A stretch of DNA of 64,000 nucleotides from Cryptomeria japonica (lineage: Eukaryota; Streptophyta; Pinopsida; Cupressales; Cupressaceae), in contig NC_081410.1 of assembly GCF_030272615.1 (NCBI RefSeq), forward strand, positions 503,492,942 to 503,556,941, read 5' to 3'. Below the pieces are notes generated by a model, which did not search any database, was not told the DNA's origin, and saw only the letters and a list, made by a program, of their open reading frames with translations. Shown here piece by piece: positions 21,024 to 33,658 of this stretch. Both the position numbers and the translations under genes were made by a program. Numbering within the stretch: the stretch's first letter is position 1; every line of letters begins with the position of its first letter.

Positions 21024-23843
21024 ATGGCACCCCGTCGAACAGGTAAGATTTGATTGGTTTGAGTATTTTTGTTTGCAATTTAATTGAAGTGGGGTTTTTT
21101 AATTGATTTAAGTGTTGTTTTTATTAATTTGATGTTAGATTCTTCAAGCAATACCCAAAAACAAAATAGACAACAAAGACCTCCTCCTGCACAAGCAACA
21201 CAAGAAAACCTTGTAAACATTGTACAAGAGCAACAAGAAAACCATCAAAATCCTCAAAATGTTGCTCCTCAACAACCACCGCCACCCCAAAACCCTCCAT
21301 GTCCTCCATTAGATCATGTATATGCCACACAAGAGGTCCTCTAGGCTTGAGCACCACTCAACCCTTGCCAAAACACTAGAAACAATGGCTAATAGTGCAA
21401 ATGAGGTATCTAGGGAGGTTACGAAATGGGGTTCATGGAGGGATAGATGTCGAACATTTTATGTGGATGGGTTGTCATATGATCAAGTGAAAAAAAGGGC
21501 ATAGGTAAAGATGACATATGTGCTCTTTTCACCGATCCTATTACCAATAACAACCTAGAACTAAATATGACTCAGTTTCCTATACATTGGTGTGTTCATG
21601 CTAGGCTGAAAGAAGCTTTTTGGGATAGGTGGTATATGGTCTTTGACCAACCACCTTGTAATAATTGGGAGGTGCCTCTATATTTTTTGAGAAAGTTGTA
21701 ATGTGAGTTTATCCTCGATGAGAAGCTGAATTACTTTGACATCCGACAATTTTAGGGTAGAGGGAGAGGCTCTACGCAGGATAGACCTACGGCCCATAGG
21801 GTGGTAGAGCCACAACATAGGAGTTGTGCATCTCCTAAACCCATGGTTCATGTCACTTTACCTATATCCTTGAAGGATTCTATGGAATTATAGACTCTTT
21901 AGGCAGCTACATCATTGATTGATGTCATTGTTTAACATGGCACACAGTTGGTCAGAGTAGAGGATGTACCAGCACCTGTGGCATCTCCTTCATCAGTAGC
22001 ATCTCCTTCATCAACAACACCTCCTTGATCAGCAACACCTCCTTCCTCAGTGGCACCTCCTTCATCAACAACACCTCATGCATCATTTGGCATGAGCCAT
22101 CCCATTCAACATATGTGCCCCACCTGCCAGGGTGTATGTTCTAGTGTGGACACTGACACAGATGAGGCTGGTTTGACATCTCATTCATGTACATGTTGCA
22201 GGAGTAGATGTCATGCTTCCACTATAGAGGATGTGGCCCTCACTGACGAACTATTCAATATGTTGTACCCTCTCCATCAGACACGGGTGAGTTTAATTCT
22301 GTTTATGACATGTTATCAATTAAGTGACTAAATCTTATAAAAAGAAATGAATTTTTATTTTTAGAACAATTTAAAGTGACATAAATAAAATGCATTGCAG
22401 GGTGCAATAGGTGGTGGGAGTACACCACATTTTTTTCAGTCAACTCCATAGTCACGAGTAGTTTCGCCACCAGACATAAAGATTTGTAAATTTGTTAAAA
22501 ATATAATAATACATTGGTTTCAAAATATCTTCTGTTAATTATATGTATCATTACTTGGTATTTTATAGGGCTTATTAGTGGCTGAGATGTCCCAACTTGA
22601 TGATATCACACTTTCAGCCATTGACTTTGGCCAAGATAGCTATGCGGTACCATTTAGATTTATATATTTTTGACTTAAATGATATATTAAACACATGCTC
22701 TTTTCCCTTATGTTAATTTTTTCCGTTAGATTACCCCACCTACCTTGAGGAAATCTCATGTGAGAAAGCCATCCTCTAGCACTCTGAGGCAGATAAAGAT
22801 ATCCTCTTGGACACCTAAACGACAGAAGGTAATTCAGTTTAATTTAAATTTATTTGTTGAAATGTATTATTATTAAACATGTATATGTAGATATTGATAA
22901 ATGCACTTAATTTATTTGTTCTATATACAGAAACATATGGGGTTTACGAAATTAATGAATGCACCTGATGTCGATGAGGTTCAGTAAAGGGAAGAGGTGA
23001 TATCTTCATATTCACTCCGGATTGCATTCTTGCTTGTTCAAAATAACTAAATCCTTTTATGTCTATATCATATGTTATCATTTTTAATACAAGAAATGGT
23101 AATAGCTGCATCAGATTCGACTAGGCCTTCTAAGGTTATAGGAGAACTATACGAGGCTTTAGTGTGCATTTGTTCTACATGTGTTAAAAATATTTATTTT
23201 ATCTAGTTTGTCAACAACTTTGGGTTATTAACTTGTATGATTGTCTTTAACCTATTACAGGCCCCTTCCAAACTTCCTATTGTTATTCTACCATTCCATT
23301 TCAGTAGAAGTCCTACACGTATATTATGGGATCCAACACGACCAAGGGAAAAGGTATGTTTGTCTTAGATCAACTCCTTTTCACTAAGTGCACAACGGAG
23401 TTGAAACCGTCTAATTAACTCCTTTTGGATCACTTACCATGGATATAGGAAATGGTCGTAACTGATTCATTTGTGACTTTGCCTCCTACAACCACAACAC
23501 ATCCATCTAAGGCTTCGATATGCTTTAGTTTTTTAGCCTATTCATTTTTAGTTATTATGTGTTATTTGACATATATGTTATTAACATGTATTAATGTGGT
23601 TTTACCAGTTACAGCTTCCTTCTTGACATCTCATGGATCCTCAGCCTCACCCAATTACAGAAGACAAAGATAAGGTAATCAACATTTCAACTTAAAACAA
23701 TTTAGAGTTTAGTATTTAGTTATTTTGATGTTATATTGAGAAAATATATCTAATTTTATATTTGAATTGTCCTTATGCAGCCACCTATAGAGCCATGTAC
23801 TGCTCCAAAGATTCTTGATTTTGATGATCCGCCACAATCATAG
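21024..23843 (+). pseudogene. Multi-exon second gene of the DNA transposon, decayed
   Basis: ATG at 21024 (MAPRRT) is followed after 19 nt by a donor (G|GTAAGATT at 21043) and an acceptor ending GTTAG at 21138. Exon 2 encodes a Gln/Pro-rich region, then, after a frameshift near 21330, VTKWGSWRDRCRTFYVDGL and AFWDRWYMVFDQPP, and later a Ser/Pro repeat and a cysteine cluster (CPTCQGVC ... CTCCRSRC). Further small exons are suggested by GT/AG borders near 22290, 22400, 22569, 22646, 22731, 22829, 22931, 23262, 23354, 23449, 23608, 23674 and 23781, ending TAG at 23841-23843. Several stops (for example at 21699, 21750) show decay. The product is unrecognised; accessory transposition protein or captured host gene are both possible. 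Confidence 0.5.
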
Positions 23844-24534
23844 ATACTGATAGAGACATATAGTTATAGTTGTGGTCATTGAAGGACCGATTTTTTTATA
23901 TATTCGACATTTGTATATGTATATATCGACTTTGACAGACATGGCACATGCCACATTTTTGTAACTATTATTGATTTGGCATCTATGCCATTTTTTGATA
24001 TGTACATGATTATTGTTCATTTTTATATATATGAAACTTGATATTCGATCCAATTTGTTCATTGATATATGAAACTTGATATTCTTGAAACTTAGTTATT
24101 TTCTATTGAAATGTGATCAAACTTGTTCATTGTGTATATGTCTTGAAATATGATCCAATTTGTTCATTACTTGTAACTCATATGGCGTATACTTTTAAAC
24201 TATCTATTTCTCATCTTGTGTATACCCAAGTACCGACACCGGTAATGTTGATATTGTGTATTTTGATTGAGTGAATTTGCTTTGAGTCCTTCGTGCATGA
24301 AGAGATTGGAGTGAAGTTATTATTTCATAAACTCATGCTTATGGAGCAAAGTTCATCATTTCAAGAACCAATTAAGACATGATTTGAGTACACAAAGCAG
24401 ATTTTAAATTTATCTAAGGATGAGTTGGCTTAGGTAAGGTTTTCATTTAAATTTTATTCCATAACAAGTCAGCTTTAGGGTAAGAGACACACCTATTCAT
24501 CCAAATTGCCTATAAACAAAGAGTTGAAGCACTT
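23844..24534. other. Spacer inside the DNA transposon
   Basis: AT-rich, with short direct repeats of 'tgatccaatttgttcatt' and 'atgaaacttgatattc' around 24030-24170. No gene seen. Confidence 0.5.
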
Positions 24535-27490
24535 ATGGATGACCCGTGTGAACCTATGGGGTCATGTTGTTTCTGCCTAAAAAATCCTCTCTCGGTTTTG
24601 GACAACTTGATTCCCTTTTCTTGTGGTGAGATTTTTTCTGTCGCATCAAAAACTGTCAAAAACCATCAGTGAGAGGTGGTAAAATAGTGCATCTTTCGTT
24701 ATGCTTATTGTGGGAATGAACCGTTAGTGTGATCGCATTCGGGTGGCTAGGTTTACGCTAGGTGTGCCCTTGTCTCTCTCCCCAAGATGTTCAATCATTT
24801 TGAGCCACCTCGTAGCAACGTTTTCCCTTGAGCGCTCAAAGTGGAAAAACGGTCAAACTTTGATGTCACGTAACTCAGAGACCGTGGAAATTATGGATGA
24901 TCCATTTGAACCTATGGGGTCATGTTGTTTCTACCTAAAAAACCCTCTCTCGGTTTTGGACAACTTGATTCCATTTTCTCGTGGTGAGATTTTTTTTGTC
25001 ACATAAAAAAATGTCAAAAACCATCAATGAGAGGTGGCAAAATAGTGCATCTTTTGTTTTGTTTGTCGTGGGAATGAACTGTCAATGCAAGTGCATCTGG
25101 GTGGCCAAGTTTACACTAGGTGTGCCCTTATCTCACTCCCAAGATGTCTGATTGTTCTGAGCCACCTCGTAGCGACGTTTTCCCTTGAGCGCTCAAAGTG
25201 GAAAAAATGGTCAAACTTTGATGTTGTGTAACTCGAAGACCATGGTACTTATGGATGATCCATTTGAACCTATGGGGTTGTGTTTTCTTTGCCTAAAAAA
25301 TCCTCTATCACTTTAGGACAACTTGATTCCATTTTCTTGTAGTGATATTTTTTCTGTCGTATAAAAAACCGTAAAAAACCATCAGTGAGAGGTGGCAAAA
25401 TGGTGCATCTTTCGTTCTGCTTGTTGTGGAAACAAACCATCAATGCAAGCATTTTTGGGTGGCTGAGTTTATGCTAGGTGTGCCTTTGTCTCACTCCCCA
25501 GGACGTTCGATCATTTTGAGCCACCTCGTAGCGATGTTTTCCCTTGAGCGCTCAAAGTGGAAAAAACGGTCAAACTTTGACATTGCGTAACTCGGAGACC
25601 GTGGCACTTATGGATGATCCGTTTGAACCTATGGGGTTTTTTTGTTTATTCCTAAAAAAAACTCTCAGTTTAGGACAACTCGATTATGTTTTCTTGTGGT
25701 GAGATTTTTTATGTCGCATCAAAAACTGTCAGTTAGAAGTGGCAAAATAGTGCATCTTTTGTTCTGCTTGTCGTGGGAACAAACTGTCAATGCAAGTGCA
25801 TCCGTGTGGCTGAGTTTATGGTAGATGTGTCATTTTCTCTCTCCCTAAGATGTCCGATCATTCTGAGCCACCTCGTAGCGACATTTTCCCTTGAGTGCTG
25901 AAAGTGGAAAAAATGATCAAATTTTGATGTCGCGTAAATCGAAGACCATGGAACTTATGGACGATCCATTTGAACCTATGGGGTCATGTTGTTGCTGTCT
26001 AAAAAAGCCTCTCTCATTTTAGGACAACTTGATTCTATTTTCTTGTGGTGATATTTTTTCTGTCGCATCAAAAACTATCAGTGAGAGGTGGCAAAATAGT
26101 GCATCTTTCATTATGCTTGTCGTGGGAACAAACCATCAATGCAAGTGCATCTGGGTGGTTGGGTTTATGCTAGGTGTGCCCTTATCTTTCTCATCGAGAC
26201 GTTCGACCATTCTGAGCCACCTCATAGCGACGTTTTCCCTTGAATGCTAAGTGGAAAAAATGGTCAAACTTTGACATCACGTAACTTAGAGACTGTAGCA
26301 CTTATGGACAATCTGTTTGAACCTACGGGGTCATGTTGTCACTTCCTAAAAAATTATCTCTCAGTTTTGGATAACTCGATTCCATTTTCTTGTGGTGAGA
26401 TAGTTATCTATCGCATAAAAAACCGTCAGTGAGAGGTGACAAAATAGTGCATCTTTTGTTCTTCTCATCGTGGGAATGAACCATCAACATGAGCGCATCT
26501 GGGTGTCTGGATTTATGATAGGTGTGCCCTTTTCTCTCTCCCTAAGATGTCTGATTGTTTCAAGACACCTCGTAGCGATGTTTTCCCTTGAGTGCTCAAA
26601 GTGGAAAAAAATGGTCAAACTTTGACGTCATGTAACTTGAAGACTGTGGCACTTATGGATGATCCATTTAAACCTATGGATTCATGTTGTTGCTTCCTAA
26701 AAAATCCTCTCTCAGTATCAGACAAATCAATTCCATTTTCTTGTGGTGAGATTTTTTCTATCGCATCAAAAACCATCAATGAGAGGTGGCCAAATAGTTC
26801 ATCTTTTGTTTTGCTCATCGTGGGAATGAACCATCAGCACGAGCACATCCAAGTGCCCAATTTTATGCTAGGTGTTCCCATATCTCACTCCCCAAGACAT
26901 CCGATCATTTTGAGCCACCTCGTAGCGACATTTTCCCTTGAGTGCTCAAAGTGGAAAAAATGGTCAAACTTTGAGGTCGCATAACTCGAAGATCATGGCA
27001 CTTATGGATGATCCATTTGAACCTATGGGGTCATGGTTTTGCTGCCTAAAAATGCCTCTCTTGGTTTTGAACAACTCGATTCCATTTTCTTGTGGTGAGA
27101 TTTTTTTCTGTCGCATCAAAAACTGTCAGTGAGAGGTGGCAAAATAGTGCATCTTTTATTTTGCTCATCGTGGGAATGAGCCATCAGTGTGAGCACATCT
27201 GGGTGGTTGGGTTTATGCTAGGTGTGCTCTTGTCTCACTCCCCAAGATGTCTAATCATTCTGAGCCACCTCGTAGTGACATTTTCCCTTGAGCGCTCAAA
27301 GTGGAAAAAATGGTCAAACTTTGACGTCGCGTAACTCGAAGACCATAGCACTAATGGAAGATCCGTTTGAACCTATAGAGTCATGTTGTCACTGCCTAAA
27401 AAATCCTCTCTCAATTTCAAACAACTCGATTCTGTTTTCTTGTGGTGATATTTTTTTTGTCACATCAAAGGCCTCTCTTGGTTTTGGACT
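24535..27490. repeat. Satellite-like array, ~350-bp unit, eight full copies plus a partial
   Basis: Units start with variants of ATGGATGATCCRTTTGAACC at 24535, 24893, 25251, 25610, 25957, 26304, 26655, 27004 and 27354, so spacing falls from 358 to about 350 bp. Each holds 'gagccacctcgtagcgacg', 'tttcccttgagcgctcaaag' and 'tggtgagattttt'. Some frames stay open over a unit, but frames are not kept between copies, so I read it as non-coding tandem DNA. The last copy is cut and followed by a rearranged fragment at 27470-27490. Confidence 0.92.
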
Positions 27491-28090
27491 ATTCCTACTA
27501 GCCCTTCAAATCGGGTAATTCAACAATAACTCAAAACTTTCCCAAAACACTTGGAAAAAAAATTAAATATTTTGATACCCATTTGTAAGTTATTTAATCT
27601 ATATCAAAATCAGACTCAGTTATTTATAATCAAATGTTACAAGTTTATAATCAAATGGTACAAATTTGGGCTCTCAAAATTTGCAAATCAGCCCCACAGA
27701 CACTTTCATATATAAAATTTGGCATCAAATATAAATGATCAAGCTCATTACTATTTATATTTACAAAATTTTGCATCTAAATATGCAAATTACAACTTGT
27801 TGTTATTTTTTTATACAAAAATCAACATCTAGATATGCACATTACAGCTCATTGTTATTTTTTAATACAAAATTTAGCATCTAGATATGCACATTATAGC
27901 TCATTGATGTTTTTATATACAAAACTTTGGCATCTACATATGCACATTACAACTTATATGCATATTACAGCTCATATGCATGTAGAGCACATCCCAAAAA
28001 GCGAAGATACAACGTTTCGAAAAAGATATATACAAAATTGTCAAAATTATTCTACCATATTGTAGAATTATTCTTCTAGATGGCCCAAAA
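27491..28090. other. AT-rich spacer with short repeats, 3' of the transposase gene
   Basis: Repeated 'catctagatatgcacattacagctcattg' variants (~50-70 bp spacing) between 27770 and 27980. No gene. It would hold the transposase terminator or polyadenylation signals, none of which I can single out. Confidence 0.5.
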
Positions 28091-31000
28091 TCAATCAAGT
28101 GAACTTTCTGGATCAGCTCTAACCCTTAGTGTCTCAAGTATTTCCTCGTGGTCTAATTCACAAACTTTCCACAAATCCTTGTTAAGAGGTCTACCACGAT
28201 ATTTAATCAAATGAATATTTGTTGCAACAAGAAGGTTTGAGTAATGAAGAATATGTCTATGTGTCTCAAAGTCTTCAAACAACCAGGCATTAGAATTTTT
28301 GATAGGGTACTTGCATTTTATAGAAGGATAAGTTAATGCCAAAATCAATACAATGACTGCTAAATAAATGAGTTTAAGAGGTCTCAGTACAACTTGACAC
28401 AACAATGGTACCTTCTGAGCCATATCCCTATCACAACAATGGATCCTATTGGGAACTCAATAACCTCTCCATCAACCACTGTAGAAGTCAATTTCTTTTT
28501 GGCCTCAATACAACGAAATAAAAATTAATTTGTTCCTTCTTCGTTGTTCTCATCCGCAATAACTACATATACATGACCTGCATTTAATAGAAGGATATAA
28601 GTTAATACCAAAATCAACATAAGTTAATACTAATAAATCAAGCTTAAAATTGTAGAAAATTGCAACCCTTTACCTGGTTCAACTATGTTAGATACATGGT
28701 CAAAATCCACTAATGCTTCAATCTGGTTCATTTGTAGTGCTCTAGGAAGTTGATATGTATCTAGGGTTTGCAAAGTTCTACAAGACCATTGGTCAACCCA
28801 CTCTTTTGATTCACATTCATCCCACACAAAATCCATACACGAAGAGCAAAAGCATGTAATCTATCTTGATGTTGCATTTGAACTTCTAAATGAATGCATG
28901 TCACTTGATCTAGTAAGTGTACATCAATCTAGATAGTTTTCAATGTTAGATTCACGTATTAACCAAAAATATCTAGAAACGATACTTACTTGCATTACCT
29001 AGTCCCATCGTAGAGTTACACCATTGCACAATTGTTTCTACATTTATTAACATTGCACCACCTTCATACTTCAATTCCTCTCTGGTAAGAGCTCTTTTCA
29101 CACATGTGCCTGCACCATCATGCTCTCCCTTTCCATGCCCTACCTGAATGAAATTCCAAAAATGTTGCACACCACTTGTCACATGCATCTTAGTCAACCA
29201 GTAGAACATCCTTGCATTCTTGAATTGTGTGGTGCAATTGTTTGAGAATATTAAGTGTTGGTTGTATCTTATATCTCTTTTCCTTAAACTATCATAGAAG
29301 ATTGTAAAGCATCATTGCACAAAATTTGAGGAATGAGTACGATCATCTCTGATATAGAAGTGATATTCTCTTATAACCTTTTTGTCCTCCTCGGTGCTAT
29401 CATGTGCATGCATGAATGCTATGTGTACAAAAATTGTAACTTGTGTAGAGTGGTAATACATAGATTGTACTTTATTTTGTGGCTTTAGTGTATAATTATC
29501 AGCAAAATCAATGACGTAGACAATAGTGCTGAGGGGGAAAGTGTCCTTACACAACTTGAATTTCTCATCTAACCACCTAGCTCTATGTGTGTGACGTATG
29601 TACTCATACACTAGTTTCTCTTGAAACATCTTCATAAAATCATCTACACATATATCCCTTTTCACTAACTCACACCTCTTTATTTCTTTTCCATCTTTAA
29701 CACCATATGTGACTGACATATTTTCCAATAGAAACTAGTTCCTTACCAATTTCATGTGTGCTATCTAGATGTAGGCATCTATGCAACTGTTGCAAACCGC
29801 CACATGTAGGACAAAAACCTCTCAAACACATCATCTTATAGTAAATGCACCTGTCATCTTGTTTACATAGTACACATAAAATAAATTCTCTCGATGACTT
29901 AGGAGGTTCTTGTAGACCACATTCTTGCAAAACATTGTTACTGTGCAAAGTGCAACATATATAGTGATATATATCATAATGCATGGAAAGCTCAACATGG
30001 ACCCTACAAAAACATGTAGTGCATGCATGATTAATCTTAACATAAAATGGTTTTGTCATCTCAAAAAATCTTTGACTAATTTTAATCTGAGGAAAGCTCT
30101 GAAGAAACCTTTCATAAAATTGTGTTTGAGTGGTATCTTAAGAGTGCTTTGGATGTGGCTCACGATTACTAATTCCAGTTTTCCTTCTAACAACATCTCT
30201 TTGGTTGGGTGAAACCCTTGTGTTGTCATGCCAATATTTCTCAATTAATGTTCTTAGTGCATCAACAACAACCTTGTCCTTGCATGGGAGTCTACCCGAG
30301 AATGGCCAAAGAGAATTATTGTTAGGATCCTCGATTTTCTCTCGCCTCTCTAAGGCATAGTGTAATGTGGTTCTACTTATCCTTAATGACTTTCTTGTTT
30401 TGCTTATTAAATGAGATTTTTCCATTCCTTTCCCATTGTGGTTGATGTGAGGACACGACGAGTAACATTAGCATCTTTAGTGCATGATTTCTAACCAATG
30501 CCTTGGTATGCATCAAAAAGATTTATCACAATGGTTCTTTCACTATCATTTTCGGACGTTCTTAACCCCAAAATTTTCATTGTCTCTCTAAATTTCAGAT
30601 TTTTAATCATTTCAACAACTAATTGGCATCTTCCACTTTGAATTAAGTTTTCAAAATAGTTATTCCAAATTCTTCTAACTGTTCTTCTACATGTTCTTTC
30701 AGAAATTTTATCATGCATTGGCTTTAGAATATTTTCATCAATATGTATTAGGAACTTTGGTTTTCTACGAATTATTCTAAGAGCTGTTAAGATTGTTGCA
30801 TTCTCTTCATTTTCATTAGGTGGATTATGTGCATTGATCACATCAAATTCAAATGGTATACCTTCTTCAATTTCATTAACATGTGCATTCACCGAATCAT
30901 TTTCAAATGGTGCATGTTCATTGCATTCATTAGGTGCATTCATCATATGTATTTGAATTGATGTATGTTGATCTTTTTGATTTGGTACATTCATCATATC

Positions 31001-31138
31001 AATTTCAATTGTTGAATGTTAATCACTTTCATTAGGTGCATTAGATGATGTACCTTCATGTAATCTCCTCATACGCTCCCTTTGTCTTTCCTTTTTTGCC
31101 TCTCTTTGTTCATTTGTTCCTCTCTTGTTCTTTCCCAT
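28091..31138 (-). pseudogene. DDE-like transposase gene of the DNA transposon, decayed
   Basis: Reading leftward from ATG 31138: a basic start (MGKNKRGTNEQREAKKERQR); an Asn/His-rich linker after a TAA at 31019; a helix-turn-helix-like region (30138-30425, TRVSPNQRDVVRR); after a TAA at 30138 a Cys/His-rich part (FEMTKPFYVK, CTTCFCRVHVEL, CVLCKQDDRC, GFCPTCGG); after a frameshift near 29725 the core VIDFADNYTL and HFYIRDDRTHS; after a TGA at 29312 SNNCTTQFK and QVGHGKGEHDGAGTCVKRAL; then later segments around 28836-28420 and 28091-28423. From memory of related uncharacterised transposase-like proteins, the second motif is normally S-D-x-C; here it is S-N-N-C. Introns may separate the last parts. 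Confidence 0.65.
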
Positions 31139-31319
31139 TGTCCTACACATAACATCATGGTGACAATCCACAATCAAATAGCAAAAAAAACAACAAATGA
31201 TCATCATTTTGTTATAATCTAAAGTAACAATAATAAAATTACTTCAAAAAAAACCAAAATACAAGACAAATCAATCATGATCAAAGAAAAAAAACAACAA
31301 ATGAGAGAATAGGGGTTAG

Positions 31320-31333
31320 GAAGAGAGGGAGAT

Positions 31334-31415
<82 letters not shown>

Positions 31416-31556
31416 GGTAAGAGAGAGAATAGGGGATAGGAAGAGAGGGAGATTGGGAAGAGGAGAGGGAGATTGGGAAGAGGAGAGGGAGAGAGGGAGA
31501 GAGAGGGAGATAAAGAAATGGAGAGGGGGAGAGGGAGAGAGAGGGAGATTGGGAAA

Positions 31557-31634
<78 letters not shown>

Positions 31635-31637
31635 GGG

Positions 31638-31697
<60 letters not shown>

Positions 31698-31951
31698 GAG
31701 GAGGAGAGGGAGAGAGAGGGATATTGGGAAAAGGAGAGGGAGAGAGAGGGATATTGCGAAAATATGAGAGAGAGAGAGAGTAGGGGGAAGAGGGGGCAAG
31801 AGAGAGAATAGGAGATAGCAAGAGAGGAACAAAATAGGATAAGGAGAGGCGGATGGAGAGAGAGTTAGAGACAAAGAGAGAAGAGGTTAAGGAGAAGGAG
31901 AGGGATGAAGATTGGGAAAAGTAGAGGGTAAGAGGGAGATTGGAAAAAGGA

Positions 31952-31998
<47 letters not shown>

Positions 31999-32251
31999 AG
32001 AGATAGGAAGAGAGGGAGAGAATAGGATAAGGAGAGTGGGAGGGAGAGATAGAGGAGAAATTGGGAGAGAGGGTGGAGATGGGGAGAATATGATAAAGAG
32101 AGGGAGAGGGAGAGAGAGAGAGAGAGTATATGAGAGAGATAGGGGGATAGAAAGAGAGATAAGATAGTGAGAGGGGGAGGGAGAGGGGGGAGATGGAGAG
32201 GGAGGGGGAGAGAAAGAGAGATAAGGGGGAGAGGGGGAGAATAGGATAGGA

Positions 32252-32294
<43 letters not shown>

Positions 32295-32490
32295 GGATAG
32301 GGAGAGAGAGTAGGAGGAAGAGAGGATAAGAGACATGAGGTAGAGAGAGAATGAGAAGGAGAAACATGTGAGAATCGAAAAAGAGAGAAGTGTGAGGGGG
32401 AGAGAGATGAGATAGAAATCAAGGAGGATAATTAGGGCTCAGAATAGATAAAGACAATAATGGGGGAAGGAAGATGAGAGAGAGAGGAAA
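31320..32490. repeat. Giant GA/CT microsatellite inside the DNA transposon
   Basis: About 1.17 kb of (GA)n interspersed with GGGAGA/GGATAGGA-like units. Open frames on both strands (Ser/Leu-Pro or Arg/Glu repeats) are artefacts of composition. It lies upstream of the transposase start, where the promoter would be expected. Confidence 0.95.
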
Positions 32491-32499
32491 AGAAGAGAT

Positions 32500-32564
32500 A
32501 CATGCATGTATACAAACATATATACATATATCTATATAAATATATGTATATATAACTATAGATA

Positions 32565-32602
<38 letters not shown>

Positions 32603-32605
32603 AAC
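32500..32605. repeat. AT microsatellite
   Basis: ATATAC/TATATA repeats, densest at 32568-32598, directly following the GA array. Confidence 0.85.
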
Positions 32606-32687
32606 ACATATTATATAGGTATGTCTAAAATATGTGCAGTAAATGCTAAGTTTACAAGCATACATTATTATGTCTTCATAACGCGTA

Positions 32688-32857
32688 TGAGTTTTGTGAA
32701 ACAAAAAAAAAATGTTTTTAGTTTTACATAACCCGTACAGGTTTTGTGAATATGTGAAACACAAAATAATGGTTTTAGTTCTACATAACCCGTATGGGTT
32801 ATTTAGAACTACGAATAGTACTTTTTGTTTTTCAAAACCCGTGCGGGTTTTGGCTTA
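32688..32857. repeat. Right subterminal palindromic repeats
   Basis: Four variants of the left-end motif (CATAACCCGTACAGGTTTTG, CAAAACCCGTGCGGGTTTTG and similar) near 32680, 32733, 32786 and 32836, spaced about 50 bp. Their sequence match to 20701-20981 ties both ends to one element. They lie about 0.85-1 kb from the right terminus, against 60-340 bp on the left. Confidence 0.75.
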
Positions 32858-32879
32858 GTAAGAGGGTTGGAAAACAACC

Positions 32880-33658
32880 CTAAGGCTTGCAAGCCCATTT
32901 CCCCCCCTTTTTTGTCCTTTTACTCATTTTTTCATCCTCCAACATGATTTCTCAACTTCATCGTCATCAAGTTTACAAATGATCAAGTGGGTATCTCTAA
33001 AATTACCACCATAATCTCACACATCTTAGTTTTCTGACCATATAAGTTTTTCTATTTTTGGCAACATTAGCATAGTAAACTTTATTTTTCTTTATCAGTG
33101 CCTTGACAGTCCTCACAGACATATGCCTCCCATTTTTTTAATAACTTTTGATATACTTGACCAAATTCAAAATAAATTACATATTATTGTTCTACACTAG
33201 ATTCTATACATTTTTAAAAAAAAGTTTACATTTTTTATTATTTTGATGCAATTTATGCCCAGCAAACAAACAGGTACCAAATTTTCAAGATGTGGTCACT
33301 TCAAATAATCATAAAACAAAAAATACTCAACAGAAAATTACAAAAAAATACACAACTTCTATATCTCACTCTTACCTATCATCCTACCAAAGGGTTTTAC
33401 AAAATGCTAAATCTAACTATATATTTTGTGCAGCGCACGAAAACAACTATGTTATATTTTTCTGAAAAAAACCAGGAACAATTTTTCGTGCGTGAAAGGT
33501 TTGACCCTTTTAATATTATCCAATTTTAAAAAAATGTAGTAGTTTAGAAACTAGATTCTAAGTACTACAGTTCTTATTGTTTTCTCAACTCCTAGTTTTA
33601 AGTGCATGACCATCAAATATCTCTTTGAAGTTCAGGTTTACCTATTTTCAGAAAAAAG
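32880..33658. other. Right internal end of the DNA transposon (dispersed-repeat homology)
   Basis: 32880-33270 resembles 7120-7351 and 10922-11235. 33270-33658 has no recognised content or gene. Confidence 0.5.

Noticed and set aside
24743-27518. Repeated small open frames in the ~350-bp array
   Set aside because: Frames are not conserved from unit to unit and stops fall at different places; consistent with tandem DNA, not a repeat protein.
31219-32422. Long open frames on both strands through the GA/CT array
   Set aside because: They encode only Ser/Leu/Pro or Arg/Glu/Gly runs dictated by the dinucleotide repeat; no coding signal.
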